Below, in pieces: positions 32,437 through 43,939 of a stretch of DNA of 64,000 bases. Both the position numbers and the translations under genes were made by a program. The notes under the pieces are model-generated. The model ran no database searches, was not told the DNA's origin, and was given only the letters and a program-made list of their open reading frames with translations. The stretch covers positions 55,437,347-55,501,346 of the forward strand of contig NC_052507.1 of assembly GCF_014356525.2 (NCBI RefSeq). Reading direction: 5' to 3'. The stretch is from Nilaparvata lugens (lineage: Eukaryota > Arthropoda > Insecta > Hemiptera > Delphacidae). Positions within the stretch are counted from its first letter, which is position 1. Each line of letters begins with the position of its first letter.

Positions 32437-33645
32437 TTTCCTTGCCCTATTACCCATAAGTAAGGAAAGTATTGCTTTCCAAAAAAATTAAGGTACCTTA
32501 ATTTCATGTTTTCTATACGTTTCAAGGTCCCCTGAGTCCAAAAAAATGATTTTTGGGTGTAGGTCTGTGTGTGTGTATGTGTGCATGTCTGTGAACACGA
32601 TTACTCCATTCCTAATTAACCGATTGACTTGAAATTTTAAATTTATGGTCCTTATACCATGAGGATCCGACAATGAGAAATTCAATAAAATCCAATTCAA
32701 GATGGCGGAAAAAATGGCGGATAATTACTAAAAACCATGTTTTTCACGTTTTTCTCAAAAACGGCTCTAACGATTTTCTTCAAATTTATACCATGGATAG
32801 CTATTTATAAGCCCTATCAACTGACATGAGTCTAATTTCTGGGAAAATTTCAGGAGCTCCGTAATATTCTTGAGAAAAATGGCGGATAATGACTAAAAAT
32901 CCATGTTTTTCACGGTTTTCTCGAAAACGGCTCTAACGATTTTCTTCAAATTTATACCATGGATAGCTATTTATAAGCCCTATCAACTGGCATAAGTCTC
33001 ATTTCTGGGAAAATTTCAGGAGCTCCGTAATATTCTTGAGAAAAATGGCTGATAATGACTAAAAAACCATGTTTTTCACGGGTTTCTCAAAAACGGCTCT
33101 AACGATTCTCTTTAAATTTATACCATGGATAGCTATTTATGAGCCCTATCAACTGGCATAAGTCTCATCTCTGGGAAAATTTCAGGAGCTCCGTAATATT
33201 CTTGAGAAAAATGGCGGATAATTACTAAAAACCATGTTTTTCACGATTTTCTCAAAAATAACTTGACCGATTTTTTTCAAATTCATACCCTGTATAGTTA
33301 TTTATCAGCTCTATCAACTGGCATGAGTCTCCTTTCTGGGAAACCAATGGGGGGTCCACCCCATCCTTGGAAAATGGACTTAGTAACCTCCTCCTCGTGC
33401 ATGAGGTAGGTTACCCAGCAGTAGGTAGCGCAGTTCATAAAAAGAACACATAGTCGAGATATTTCATCTGTAGAACAGCTGTTTTGACGACTTTAAAAAA
33501 ATGACAACTAAAAAAATCATCGAATTTCACAATTCACACAAAGAAAAAGTACTTTGAAAATAATTATATATACACATATACAGAAGTCTGATCGTAGTTT
33601 CAAATATGAGCAAGGAAAGTTGTGTGAGTGTACCACACCAGATTT
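32437..33645 (-). repeat. Dispersed repeat, family A, copy 2 (inverted)
   Basis: It is bounded by TACTTTCCTTGCCCTATTAC at the left and by GCAAGGAAAGTTGTGTGAGT at the right, which are the inverted ends of the copy at 2950-3842. It also shares TACGTTTCAAGGTCCCCTGA and the AACGGCTCTAACGAT block. It is longer than copy 1 because of the internal tandem array. Confidence 0.65.
32711..33345 (-). repeat. ~166-bp tandem repeat (VNTR) inside family A copy 2
   Basis: Near-identical units begin at AAATGGCGGATAA near 32713, 32877, 33042 and 33207. Each holds ACGGCTCTAACGATTTTCTT, TATACCATGGATAGCTATTT and TTTCAGGAGCTCCGTAATAT. The fourth unit is more diverged. The equivalent place in copy 1 has a single unit. 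Confidence 0.85.
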
Positions 33646-33724
33646 TTTGGTATTATCATCTTAATTATAAAATTATTTCACATAGAAATATTCATAAATT
33701 CAAGTGGAAAGTAAATTCGTATAG

Positions 33725-33960
33725 TTTTAGTTGGTGGGGAGCCCCTTGCGGGAAGGTCCCACCTCGCCAAAATAATCAATTTGAACCGTCAATGAGCCTT
33801 TAAGACTGTCATAATTCATCCGGGACCGACAATTGAATGTGACCATCCGATAATACGGCAGTGACCTGGTTAAAAACTTCTGGTGTTTAGTGGGTTTGAA
33901 CCCAGGATCTGTGAAGGCTGATACGACAGCACTCTATCCACTATACCACGCATCACTCGG
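33725..33960 (-). mobile_element. tRNA-derived SINE
   Basis: On the minus strand a tRNA-like head contains an A-box-like TGGTATAGTGGATAG (around 33936-33950) and a perfect B box GGTTCAAACCC (33892-33902), spaced as in a tRNA gene. A tRNA-unrelated body follows and continues past GGGGCTCCCCACC. The anticodon arm does not fold well and there is no clean acceptor stem, so a functional tRNA is unlikely. An internal RNA polymerase III promoter is implied. Confidence 0.55.
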
Positions 33961-33999
33961 TACTTAAAATATATAATGTATTTACACTATATAAATAAT

Positions 34000-36900
34000 G
34001 ATTAGAATATTCATTTGCACACTCATCTGTACAATATTTTAATATTCTATGATATACGTCTACATAATTTTATTATTTTCTCAGTATTCTTTTTTGAGAT
34101 TATCACTCTCAGTCCCAGTATGAGATCCATCATTCTCTCAGTGTACAATAATCATCATTTTAAACTCAATAAACAATTTTTTTCAATAGCCTACAATCAT
34201 TATTAATACTTAGACTGTAAAATTTTTTAGTGCATCTATAGAGAGACTTACTATCCTCTCAATACAATTATAACTTAACTCTCAATATGTTTTGAGGCAC
34301 AAACCTCAGAAATATATAATCAATTTAAGTATCCTAAGAGTTTATCATCTCAAAAAAATTATCACTCTCTCAATACACTATTCACCATCTATTTCAAGTA
34401 GACTATTTATATCAATTATATTATATCCTTGATTTTCTCAACAATAATATTGCAGATTTACTCAAAGTTCGAAACTCATTATTCTCTTCATAAAATTCCC
34501 ATTTCCCTTATTGTGTAGTAATTGAAATGTCAGACAACAGGCAAACCATGTCCCAATAGCTGATTAGTAATAGCACTGATAATCGATGATAAGATTCATT
34601 TAATGTGTGGCAATAGTGAGTCTGAGTGCGCCGGCCCGTTCGAGTGAATCAATCACTTAGTTGAGCACACAAAAATAACGCAGACAATGAAAAAACTCTT
34701 CCAGCCGCTCTGCAATCAATAAATTATCAGAAAATTAAAATTTCAACATTGACTTGGTCGTTAGCCTGTGAGCCGTGTCGTGCCACTCCAACAATTAGTG
34801 CACTCACTTTTGAATGTCGAGCACATTTTTTTACCTTCCTTTCTTTTTTGTAGTTCTCCTCTCCCACTACCTCCCCTTCTTCGCAATCCTCACTCTCTCT
34901 CTTTCCTTCTTTAATTTACTTTAAAAGGTAGCCGCCTATTTCAATCAGTAGCCTACTTTCGCTTTTTGCAGTACTTGCTAATGAGTTCAAGACAATTCTG
35001 CAAATAACTTACCAATTTGTATATTTGTAGTTTCCATTAGATAGATATAGGCTACCTTGCACTGAACGCAATATTACTTACGACTTGTATATCTGTATTC
35101 TTCAATAGGAAAATATGGATACCCCTACATAATATATGTAAAGAACGCAATATTCGTAGAGCCGCATGATATTGGTAAAGTTGCAATAATTATGTGCATG
35201 AACAGTTTTACTTCACCATTCTACCATCTACCATTTATCTTTCACTCTACCATTCCATTATTCCACTATTCCACAATTCCTCAGTGCAAGTTGAGATGAC
35301 AAAGTTGAGCATCTGAGTTCAGTTCTTATCAGCCTAGTCATTGTTAGTTGCTTGAATTTCTTCAAATTTATTCTCAGCTTAGTGATTTTTATGGTGGACG
35401 ATACTGTGGTACCAACTGGTTTCTATTATTGTTTGAAATTTTCTTCTTCTTTAGGCTACTATATTATAATGGATTGGCTGTGCGGGATAATTAACTTGAA
35501 ATTTTACATGAAAATTCATAATTTACCGAGAACGGTTATATGCCTAATTTTAATTTTATTTATCAACAATCAAAACTAATTCATTGATCTTTGGATATGA
35601 AGTTTACGTGAGATTAAAGCTCAATCAAATAGTTTTCCTATTGAAAATCATTACAGTTACTGATACTTTTGATAACTAAATTGAACTATAGAACTTCATT
35701 TTTATTTATTTTTGCTTATAAAAACCCTTTCAGAACACAGGTGTCACCTGCTCGTCTAAAATAAAGTGTAATATTAAATCTTTCTATATCTGAATATCAA
35801 GCATTTAATACTTGGATTAGTTTATATCACACTCCATTGAATTTATTCTCAACTTAGCTATATTTATAGGTACTGAAAATTAATGAGGTTAAAACTTTGT
35901 TGAATAGTTTGCTTTTGCTAGAATGAGTGGTAGTCAACAATAATCTGTAATTAATGGAATCTGTATTTTATTTGTAGAAAAACGATTTTTTACGAAGAGG
36001 TAAAGTAGTCTGAAATTCAGGAAAAACAAACAGGCAATGCAGTCTCATGAAATATGAACGAATAATAATGATAGGCACATGTCAATATTTCTGTTTTTTT
36101 CATGTTGATTGAAATTTATTTCATGGTTTACCTGGAACATTTGAATGCATACCATGGTTGAATAATTTATGGATTGATTTATATTTCTAATTTGGTTATT
36201 AGAAATATCATATTTGTAGATAGCGAGGTTCTATTTCTATTTTCTACTGCAAAACGCTCCATTCTTGTTGCATACCGGTGCCTAGTCTATAATAGCCTCA
36301 TACATAAAAATCTGTGTTTTCATCAGTAAAAGTTCATTTATGAATCAAGAACTGTGGAGTTGGTGAACGGCAGGAGAGGCTTCCAATTTTCAAAATCGTG
36401 AAATTAATTCCTCTACAAATGCTTCTTTCCAATAGAGTTTTATCAAAATGAATTTCAAGAAGCAGGTATTTAAAGATAGAAGGTGCCGTACCGTATTTAA
36501 CAACAAGGTTATCGAACAAATAACACAAGAAGAAATGCAGAATCAATTTGTAGATTACAATCCAACAGAGTAACCTATTTGACAAATCACGAATTTCAAT
36601 TTGAATTGATGCAACTAAAATTATTATAGCCGGCCAGAAATTTCTATAACAGAAACGTGACCACGACTTTGTCATAAATTTCATGAAATGTGATGTGGTT
36701 GATGAGAATTGGTCTGTTGGGAATACCCACTGTTGATGAGTTCACAAATAATAGAAGTGAATTTGAACATTTTGAGATGAATAAACGTGACTAAGTAGAC
36801 GCTACAAAATGGCTTTACATTGACATCTCACGATAACTTGCATTAGTCTACATTATAATACCGTCATTAGAATTAGATTAAGAACCTCGTTTTGATAGCA

Positions 36901-38121
36901 GTGTTATGTTGCCTTATGCAATGCAAGGTTTTGTTCAGCTTAAATTAACAAACCCGTGTTATTATTGATATGTTCATCTCCTTCTGTAGGCTGATTCTCT
37001 GTTATATTAGTAATACGTATTATTAGTATGATAGATAGAAACTTAGTCATAGACATTTTTTTCATATGAAGCTTGTAAAAAATACTAGACATTTTTCGAA
37101 CAAGAGTTATTGTGGAAAGGAAAAAAATAAACGAGTCAAGAGAAGAAGCAGGAAAAGGATAGAATTCATATTCAGATTCCTTTATTCATGTGTTTAACAA
37201 AACAAAATTCAACTTTCGTTCTAGTGTTAAAAATAAATACCAGTAGCAGTAAAATAACATGATGGATCATATCAAAGTAAAGTTCTACAATAATTTTGAG
37301 CAAGAAAAATGATGAAATTTAGCGAAAGTTGAGGTGCTACTGTAATTTTTATTTTTATCTATTGTTATGGTATGGCTTTTATCGGCAGAGAGATCCTTTT
37401 GGAATTACTATTGTAATGCTTCCACATGAAACGGTGAAGTTTGGACCTTTAGAAGTCCATTCTCAGAGAGGGTATCGAGGATAACCTCCCCTTCAGCACT
37501 CAACCATAAGAGTGAGAGTAAAGAGAAATAATTAGAATGAATAAAATTAAAGGAGAAGAGAGGAGTTGAACAAAAGCGACCAAAACGTGGTGGGAAGAAG
37601 CCCGAGAGAGAGAGATAAATAATAAGGAGGACAAGGGAAGAAGGAGCAAGGAAAAGAAGGGTGATAAGGAGGGAAAAGAAGAACAAGAAGATGATGATTA
37701 AGAGAAAGAGAATGATGAATAAAGGTGGGAAATGATCACACTCGAATTTAGTATTCATGAAGCAATGGAATAAGAAGAGCACAATAAATAATATTATCTC
37801 TATGAATTTCATTTCAATAATATTTGCAAATATTGTAAGTTTTCATTGCTTATTTTTTCATTTTATTATGATCTTGTGTTGTTGTATTTGTAAAGGAGAC
37901 ATATAAGGGGTTGTTGGACCTGTTGTGTCCATGCGAATAGATAAATAGATAGAGTAATAGGATGAGAAGGAGAATAATAGAAGAAGGGAAAGAAGTAGGA
38001 TAGCCAGAAGAGGAAATATCTAAATTGTAAGCTCAAATTGTAAACAATTATAAATCAATTTGTTCCATTGAAAGTCCTCTGCTAGCCACTCATTCCATTG
38101 TCTATCTCTATATATATAATA
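34000..38121. other. Intergenic, no gene recognised; old repeat debris
   Basis: AT-rich throughout. A decayed Helitron-like piece is seen at 35460-35570 (TTTACCGAGAACGGTTATAT). A purine-rich tract at 37497-37720 creates a 134-codon hydrophobic minus-strand frame that I do not accept. A block of CTC-rich sequence lies near 34850-34920. Confidence 0.45.
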
Positions 38122-38355
38122 CTAGTAGGTAACCCGTGCTACACAAGGGTCAAATTAAAAACTTGACCAACTGATAAATCTTGAAGAATACTGTAATCTT
38201 GAAGAATTCAAAATAGGCCTATAACCATCCTCGGTAAATTAAGAATCTATATGCAAAATTTCCAGTTAATTAGTTCAGAGATGATGGCACGTCATTCGTG
38301 AATTTCCTATCCCGTACGTGAGCCAATTCTTTATTTCATTATAATTATATCATGA
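38122..38355 (-). mobile_element. Non-autonomous Helitron-like element, copy 5 (inverted)
   Basis: On the minus strand it ends GGGTTACCTACTAG followed by T and contains TACGGGATAGGAAATTCACG and AATGACGTGCCATCATC. The 5' end is near 38355 (TCATGATATAATTATAATG) but the base before TC is not A, so this end is slightly uncertain. Confidence 0.65.
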
Positions 38356-39468
38356 ATCTAAAAATTCAAAATGTAAAAACAACATCTTAATTCAAAAGAA
38401 TGGTTTGTATAAATATTCTTGGACTGAACATTTTGTAGAAATTTAGAAGACATAACCTCATTTCGGAATTTTAATGTTACCTAAATTTTGGAGAGAAATA
38501 GTAAAATGTATTCCAAGTTTTTCTCTCCCGATCTGTGCTTCATTGTAAAAGAATAAATAAAGAATAAAGAATTATATTATCGATTATTGATGTTGACTTC
38601 TTATAATCAAACTCATATTCATGTATGCATGACTAGGAACAGGATATTTTGTTAATAAATAAAACATAGACCTGAGATCAGGAGGAAGAACAAATAGAAC
38701 GAAACTTCAATAAAGGTGAGACTGATAAACTTGTACACAGTGAAAGGTAGCAACAAGTGGGATTTAGTGGTGGAGGTGATGTGAGAGTGGTAAGGAAGAA
38801 CAAACTCTCTCAGTTCTCAGCTGTGAGTTGGAGCTCTTGGCAGTCGCCACTGGAACTGGAGTCAGTGTGATTTTAGCGGTGGCAGCGCTAAGGTGAATGG
38901 TGCAGTGCGTGTAGCAGCAGCGGAGCCGGCTACAGTGTCGTTTTTCGCTCAATTTCCTCCAAAAAATAATCGTGGGACTAGAATTATTCATGAATAATTC
39001 CAGAGTAGTGACTGTTGCAACTTTTTTAAGGGTGTGAGGGCAAACTTCAACCTTCTGGTGTTGGGAGAGAGCTTCATTGACAGGAAGATTATTTGTTCGG
39101 ATTCTATCAATCTTTTATTAATAATAATTATTTCTAAATTGAATCCCTATAGTGAATTGTATTATTGAATAAACATTTAATTCATTGATATTCAATCCGT
39201 GAGGAATAATACATTTTCAGGAATGGTTTGCAATAAATACCCTATTGTTCAAGTGTGAGGGAACCTTCTACCTGCAAATTTTGTGAGAGTATTGATTTTT
39301 TGGGAAAAATTTGTTGTCATAGAGATCTAATCTAATTTCCTGGGCTCTCATGTAATTAAAATCGCCGAGAAGATATCACCACTAACAATTATCAAGGACC
39401 ATTAGTGATAGTAATTCTGAATATAATTCAATCCAGTAACAATATAATTGGAACATTATTGTTATAAA

Positions 39469-39610
39469 ATGACAAGAACTGTGGAAATGTGTAGCAGACA
39501 AAAAAGGAATTATAAAAAAGTGAATTGTGTATCACAATTTGTGTTTATAAGTAGTTTATTGACATTTCTTCTGGTTTCTTCAGTTGATGGTCAGCTATCA
39601 CAAGAGCAAG
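39469..39610 (+). CDS. Probable first coding exon of a secreted or membrane protein (signal peptide)
   Basis: An ATG at 39469 opens 47 codons: a basic n-region (MTRTVEMCSRQKRNYKKVN), a hydrophobic core (FVFISSLLTFLLVSS, residues 24-38) and a polar VDGQLSQEQ, a classic signal peptide with likely cleavage near residue 42. It then meets a perfect donor, CAAG|GTGAGT, at 39611 in phase 1. About 700 bp upstream (38740-38960) is a relatively GC-rich patch that may be the promoter or 5' UTR. No downstream exon is recognisable in the rest of the window, so the following intron would exceed 24 kb and would contain the Gypsy element. Long first introns after signal-peptide exons are common in insect cell-surface genes. 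The product cannot be named. This is inference from signal peptide and splice site. Confidence 0.45.
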
Positions 39611-40167
39611 GTGAGTGGATGAATAATTCACTCTATCATCCTATCTCATTCAAAAGTATTGAAATTGAAAAGTATTTTAATGGAAAATTGAGAGTAATTA
39701 TTTAGAAATTTGGGTGAATAATCCACCATCATAAGAATGCAAATAAAGCTATAAAGAATGTAAATATTCTTCCTTGACCTTAGATGTTATGCACCAGTAT
39801 TATCATGTTCTTCGTAATGTTCACTAATGATGTTACAATGATCTTGAGGATCATTCTTTTTCTTAATCTTCCTTAACATGATATAAAATAGTCTGTTGGT
39901 ATCAATTACAATATTATCTATGTGATCTCATCATTACTTTTTAATGGGCTACCGTATTAGATGACGTTGAAAATATGAGTAGTTTATTGACATATCTTTC
40001 GGTTTCTCTGAAAATTCCAGAATGAATCTACTAATAATATGCTGCATAGGTTCGAAGTCTATAATATCTATAACAAAATACGAAACATGAAGATTTTTAG
40101 TCCTTATCTTCACTATTTTTATCTCTAGCATCTATCATCATACGAACAATAGAACAGTATTCTATAG

Positions 40168-40391
40168 CCCACGGTATTATATAGAAGAAGACGGTAGGTG
40201 TCACGCGCATGTTTTTCCTAAATTTCTGGTGTAGCTGACGTCATTTTATATCCAATCATATGTTTTTAACAAATAAGTTTCATGACGCCAATAGGTGTTA
40301 GAAACCTCGGTTAGTGGCGATGACGCAATCTAGCTGGCTGGCCACTGCGCACACATTTCATGACCACTACCGTTTTCATCTAAATACCGTG
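40168..40391. mobile_element. Short MITE with ACGGTATT-type inverted ends
   Basis: The left end ACGGTATTATATAGAAGAAG followed by ACGGTAG is mirrored on the right by the inverse of ACGGTATTTAGATGAAAACG plus GTAG. TATAG flanks both sides (40164-40168 and 40393-40397) as a likely target duplication. About 225 bp, non-coding. Confidence 0.6.
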
Positions 40392-40399
40392 CTATAGCC

Positions 40400-43300
40400 T
40401 ACCTCAGTTTGAAATAATTGAGTATTTTATTATCTTAGTCACTTAGCCTTTTTGGTATCACTTTGAGAATAGCTTCAAAGTCGAAGAAGTATTTTATAGT
40501 ATTTTTATAATATTTTTGTTACAATATTATTATATAGGTCTGTCAACAAAAGTGACTTAATACATTAGTAGTATGGTAGCTATTGCATATAGCATTAGTA
40601 CTGTGAAGATAGTCCCCTCAATATTTAAAATTTTAGTACAAGCCCCCTCCCCAACATAGATATGGCGCCCTCGCAAAAAGGTCGTCAGTCTCTATGCTAG
40701 AGAATTATTTTCTCCACCCATCCCCCTGTGTGCACCCCTGACTATAGTTGATAGTTGCAGTGATAGTAGTTTTAATTTTTCTGCTCAAAATTTTCAAGTT
40801 TATTTCAATATTATTGAAACTTTCGGATTGTTTAGGGTTATTTCCGGCTCTTATCAACCCTTCGAAATTCAAAATTCATCAGTCATATCTCTGAGTGTTA
40901 ATCATTGGTGAAAACAGAAATTTTAAACTCAACCTCACTTTGGACTATTTATGTGCCAAAATCAAGGAATTGAAGAAGTTTTGAGCAATTGCCTGTTTCT
41001 CTTTCCAAATATCGTGTTTGTGACTGTTCTAATAAATAAATAAATAAATATAGTACACTACAGTATTAAAACGAGAATCAGAGACAAAATTTGCATTTGT
41101 TGATATTGTACAACATTCGAAACATGCAGCCTATTGATTATAAAAAGAATTTAATAGGATAGTAAAAATCCTATCCTTAATAGGATAGTTCATTCAATTG
41201 CCTCGAGTGACCTTGATTTTTATTTTATTTGCTTGTCACTCCGTATCAAACCGTGAAAAACGCAATCGATAAGAAATTAATTGACCCTAGACAGTTTCTA
41301 GATTATTCTCCACAGAGCACAGAGTAGATTACAATAATTGAAATAAATTCATTAGTCATCGCTGATGATTAGTAACGGCTTATCAATCATTTCCGTATTA
41401 TTAATTTTGATAATCTCAGAGTAGGTATCATCGGTACATGATCTTCTTCTTCTTCGGCATCTGTCTCTTCTCCTCTCTTTGCTTCTCTTCTCTTTTGTTC
41501 TTTCTTCGTCCTATTCTTACTTCAATTCTGATTTATTTCGTTCTATTTCCCTTGTCTTCTTGTACTGTCTTAGTCAATGTTCTACTCTTTTTCTCAACAT
41601 TATATTCTTTTTATCCTAACTCTCACTGCTCACTCATCTTTTCTTTCTTCTTTTTCTCCTTCTGTCTTCTTCCAAGTATTTTTTTATGTAATCCTATTAA
41701 TTTTTCCGATTCATTCAATTATTCCATGTTTCCTTTTGCCTTCTCTTTTTTTCCTTCTGATGTCTTCTCAATAATATTCTCCCTACTCTCTCTCTTTTAT
41801 ATTTTCACCTTATTAACCTCTCTGTATTTTGGTACCGTTCCATGTTAATTGAATTAAAAAAAAACTTTTGGATTTTACTCGAGTACCGTCTCAGTGATAA
41901 CAGTTCTGTAAAAGGTATACAGTATTGAGTATTCCTGAAAACTGTCAATTAAGCCAGTATAGACGTTTTTATATTTCATGGATACTGTTTTCTTCGAGGC
42001 CATACTTTGGCTCATTAATTTGAGTTTACAAGTGTGAATTTATGTATTTCTCTTCACATATTTCTGCTACATATATGTCTATATTATGATTTTTTCCCGA
42101 TCGCTTATATACTTACAAATACTGTAATTTCGGATTTTCCTGTAACAACATTCAGTGGGCAGTATATTGATAGAAGTAGGCCTACTTCTGGAACCAAATA
42201 CAAAATTTAAAAATACTTTGCAGTAAAATTCGGCCTCCAGAACCAAATACGGTAGGAATTTACATTTGGTTTCTTCATTGCAGAAATTTCTTCTCCTTTC
42301 GTAATTTTTGAAGATGATGCTGAAAACTCACTGATTCACATCTAATATTACCTACTCAGTCGATTCAATGATAAGAGTTGTGGAAATGTAGAAAGCTTAG
42401 TGTCAAATAACATACCAACTGCGACTGGCCAACTTGTAGCATAATATCATTTCATAATGAAAGTTCTGCTGAAAGTTGATGATAAATGCCTTGATATTGA
42501 GTAATGGACCTGCTTTTTGCGCTGTAAACTTTATCATTTGAATCTGATCAGTGTACAGTAAGGTACTTGGTCTTTGAAGTTACAGGTTGATTTTGTAATG
42601 AAAAAATGATGTAATGAATTCACCTTCTATCTTCTAGAAACCTCATCTTATTTGTGAATTTTTTAATTTTATCATGATAATATAGTAGGGAGGATGAAAT
42701 ATTTGAGGAAATGGGGTGAGTCCTCGGGCTTGGAGAGGGGGTGGGTGGACACCCTTCTTCCACTACAATACAAAATAGGCTACATATAGTAGAAATGAAT
42801 AAAGTATTTTTCCAAAATTATGTTATCTTTATAAATGCAACAAAGATATAGTTCAATGTCTTTAACACTGCACGCCACTGCAGAAAGAATTCAGTTTGTG
42901 AGTTACACAATGAATTCTCTCATTGAACATAACTATATAACATACTATAACTGATAGCTATATAACTAGATCACCTGTTATGATCACCTGTTATGCTACC
43001 TGTATAGCGAAGTCCACTTCAAACTGTCAGTATTAGTTGAATGAAGATGATTGATGTTTTTAATAAGATATGCTGACAGTTTTAAGTGAATCTCCTGTCA
43101 CTGAAAACGGTTCTACCTATCACTCAAGTTTAAAGCCGTCCTGTATTTCTATTTTATTTGCTATGCAGTGAAATAACTGGTTATTATCCGAATGTGGCAG
43201 ACAGACGAGTATGGAGACATTAAATATCCGTAAACTATAAACTAACTATCATTGTCATGCCTACTAACTGTCCTAACAAACTGTAGCGTGAGGCTTTTTC

Positions 43301-43692
43301 CTGCTGTAAACTGTTAACACATTGTGAAATTGATTCTACTGCAATTGATTCTATTATACTGGAATGCGGTATTCATTCTAAATACTTGAGATCAGTTATG
43401 ATTTTTAGTAATAAGGTACATTCAAAATCCCATTTTTAGTACCGTAGGTGAAATAATATTGTTTTAAAGTACCTATTTTTTGAAAACTTTTCCTAATAAA
43501 CATTTGAGAAAGGGGTTAGACTGTTGTCTTCTACAATCATTTTACATGATTTATGCTTGTATTCGAATAAAATAAATAAATAACATGCTTTTCAAGTGCC
43601 AACGCTTTATTAGGCTTATTTGAAATATGTTTATAGAATGATGGAAGCAATGACGAGAGAGTACAGCAGACGATGACAGAATTCTTACATAA
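40400..43692. other. Non-coding region with a pyrimidine-rich tract
   Basis: No gene recognised. Positions 41438-41820 are strongly TC-rich and read through in several plus-strand frames as Phe/Ser/Leu-rich nonsense. (AATA)n runs occur at 41033-41050. Confidence 0.45.
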
Positions 43693-43933
43693 TCTATAAA
43701 ATGATAAAGGAAAGAATTGGCTTATACATGTACGGGATAGGAAATTATTCAAGAATGACGCATCATCACGTCTGAAATACTGGACTGATTAACTTGGAAA
43801 TTCTCATATAGATTCTCAATTTACCGAGGATGGTTATAGGCCTTTTTTAAATTCTTCAAGACTTCAGTAGATCAAGTTTTCAGTTCATCAAGTTTTAAAT
43901 TAGAACCTTGCAGAGCACGGGTTAACCTCCTAG
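43693..43933 (+). mobile_element. Non-autonomous Helitron-like element, copy 6
   Basis: 241 bp; starts TCTATAAAATGATAAAGG, ends AACCTCCTAG, between A and T. It keeps TACGGGATAGGAAATTATTC and GACGCATCATCACGTCTG. Confidence 0.72.
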
Positions 43934-43939
43934 TATAAA

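Noticed and set aside
33886..33957. tRNA gene on the minus strand
   Set aside because: B box is perfect but the anticodon arm and acceptor stem do not form; a SINE head fits better.
37408..37812. 134-codon hydrophobic minus-strand frame
   Set aside because: It lies on a purine-rich tract; the Leu/Phe/Ile content follows from base composition and no family is recognised.
41438..41848. 136-codon Phe/Ser-rich frame
   Set aside because: Low-complexity pyrimidine tract with overlapping open frames.
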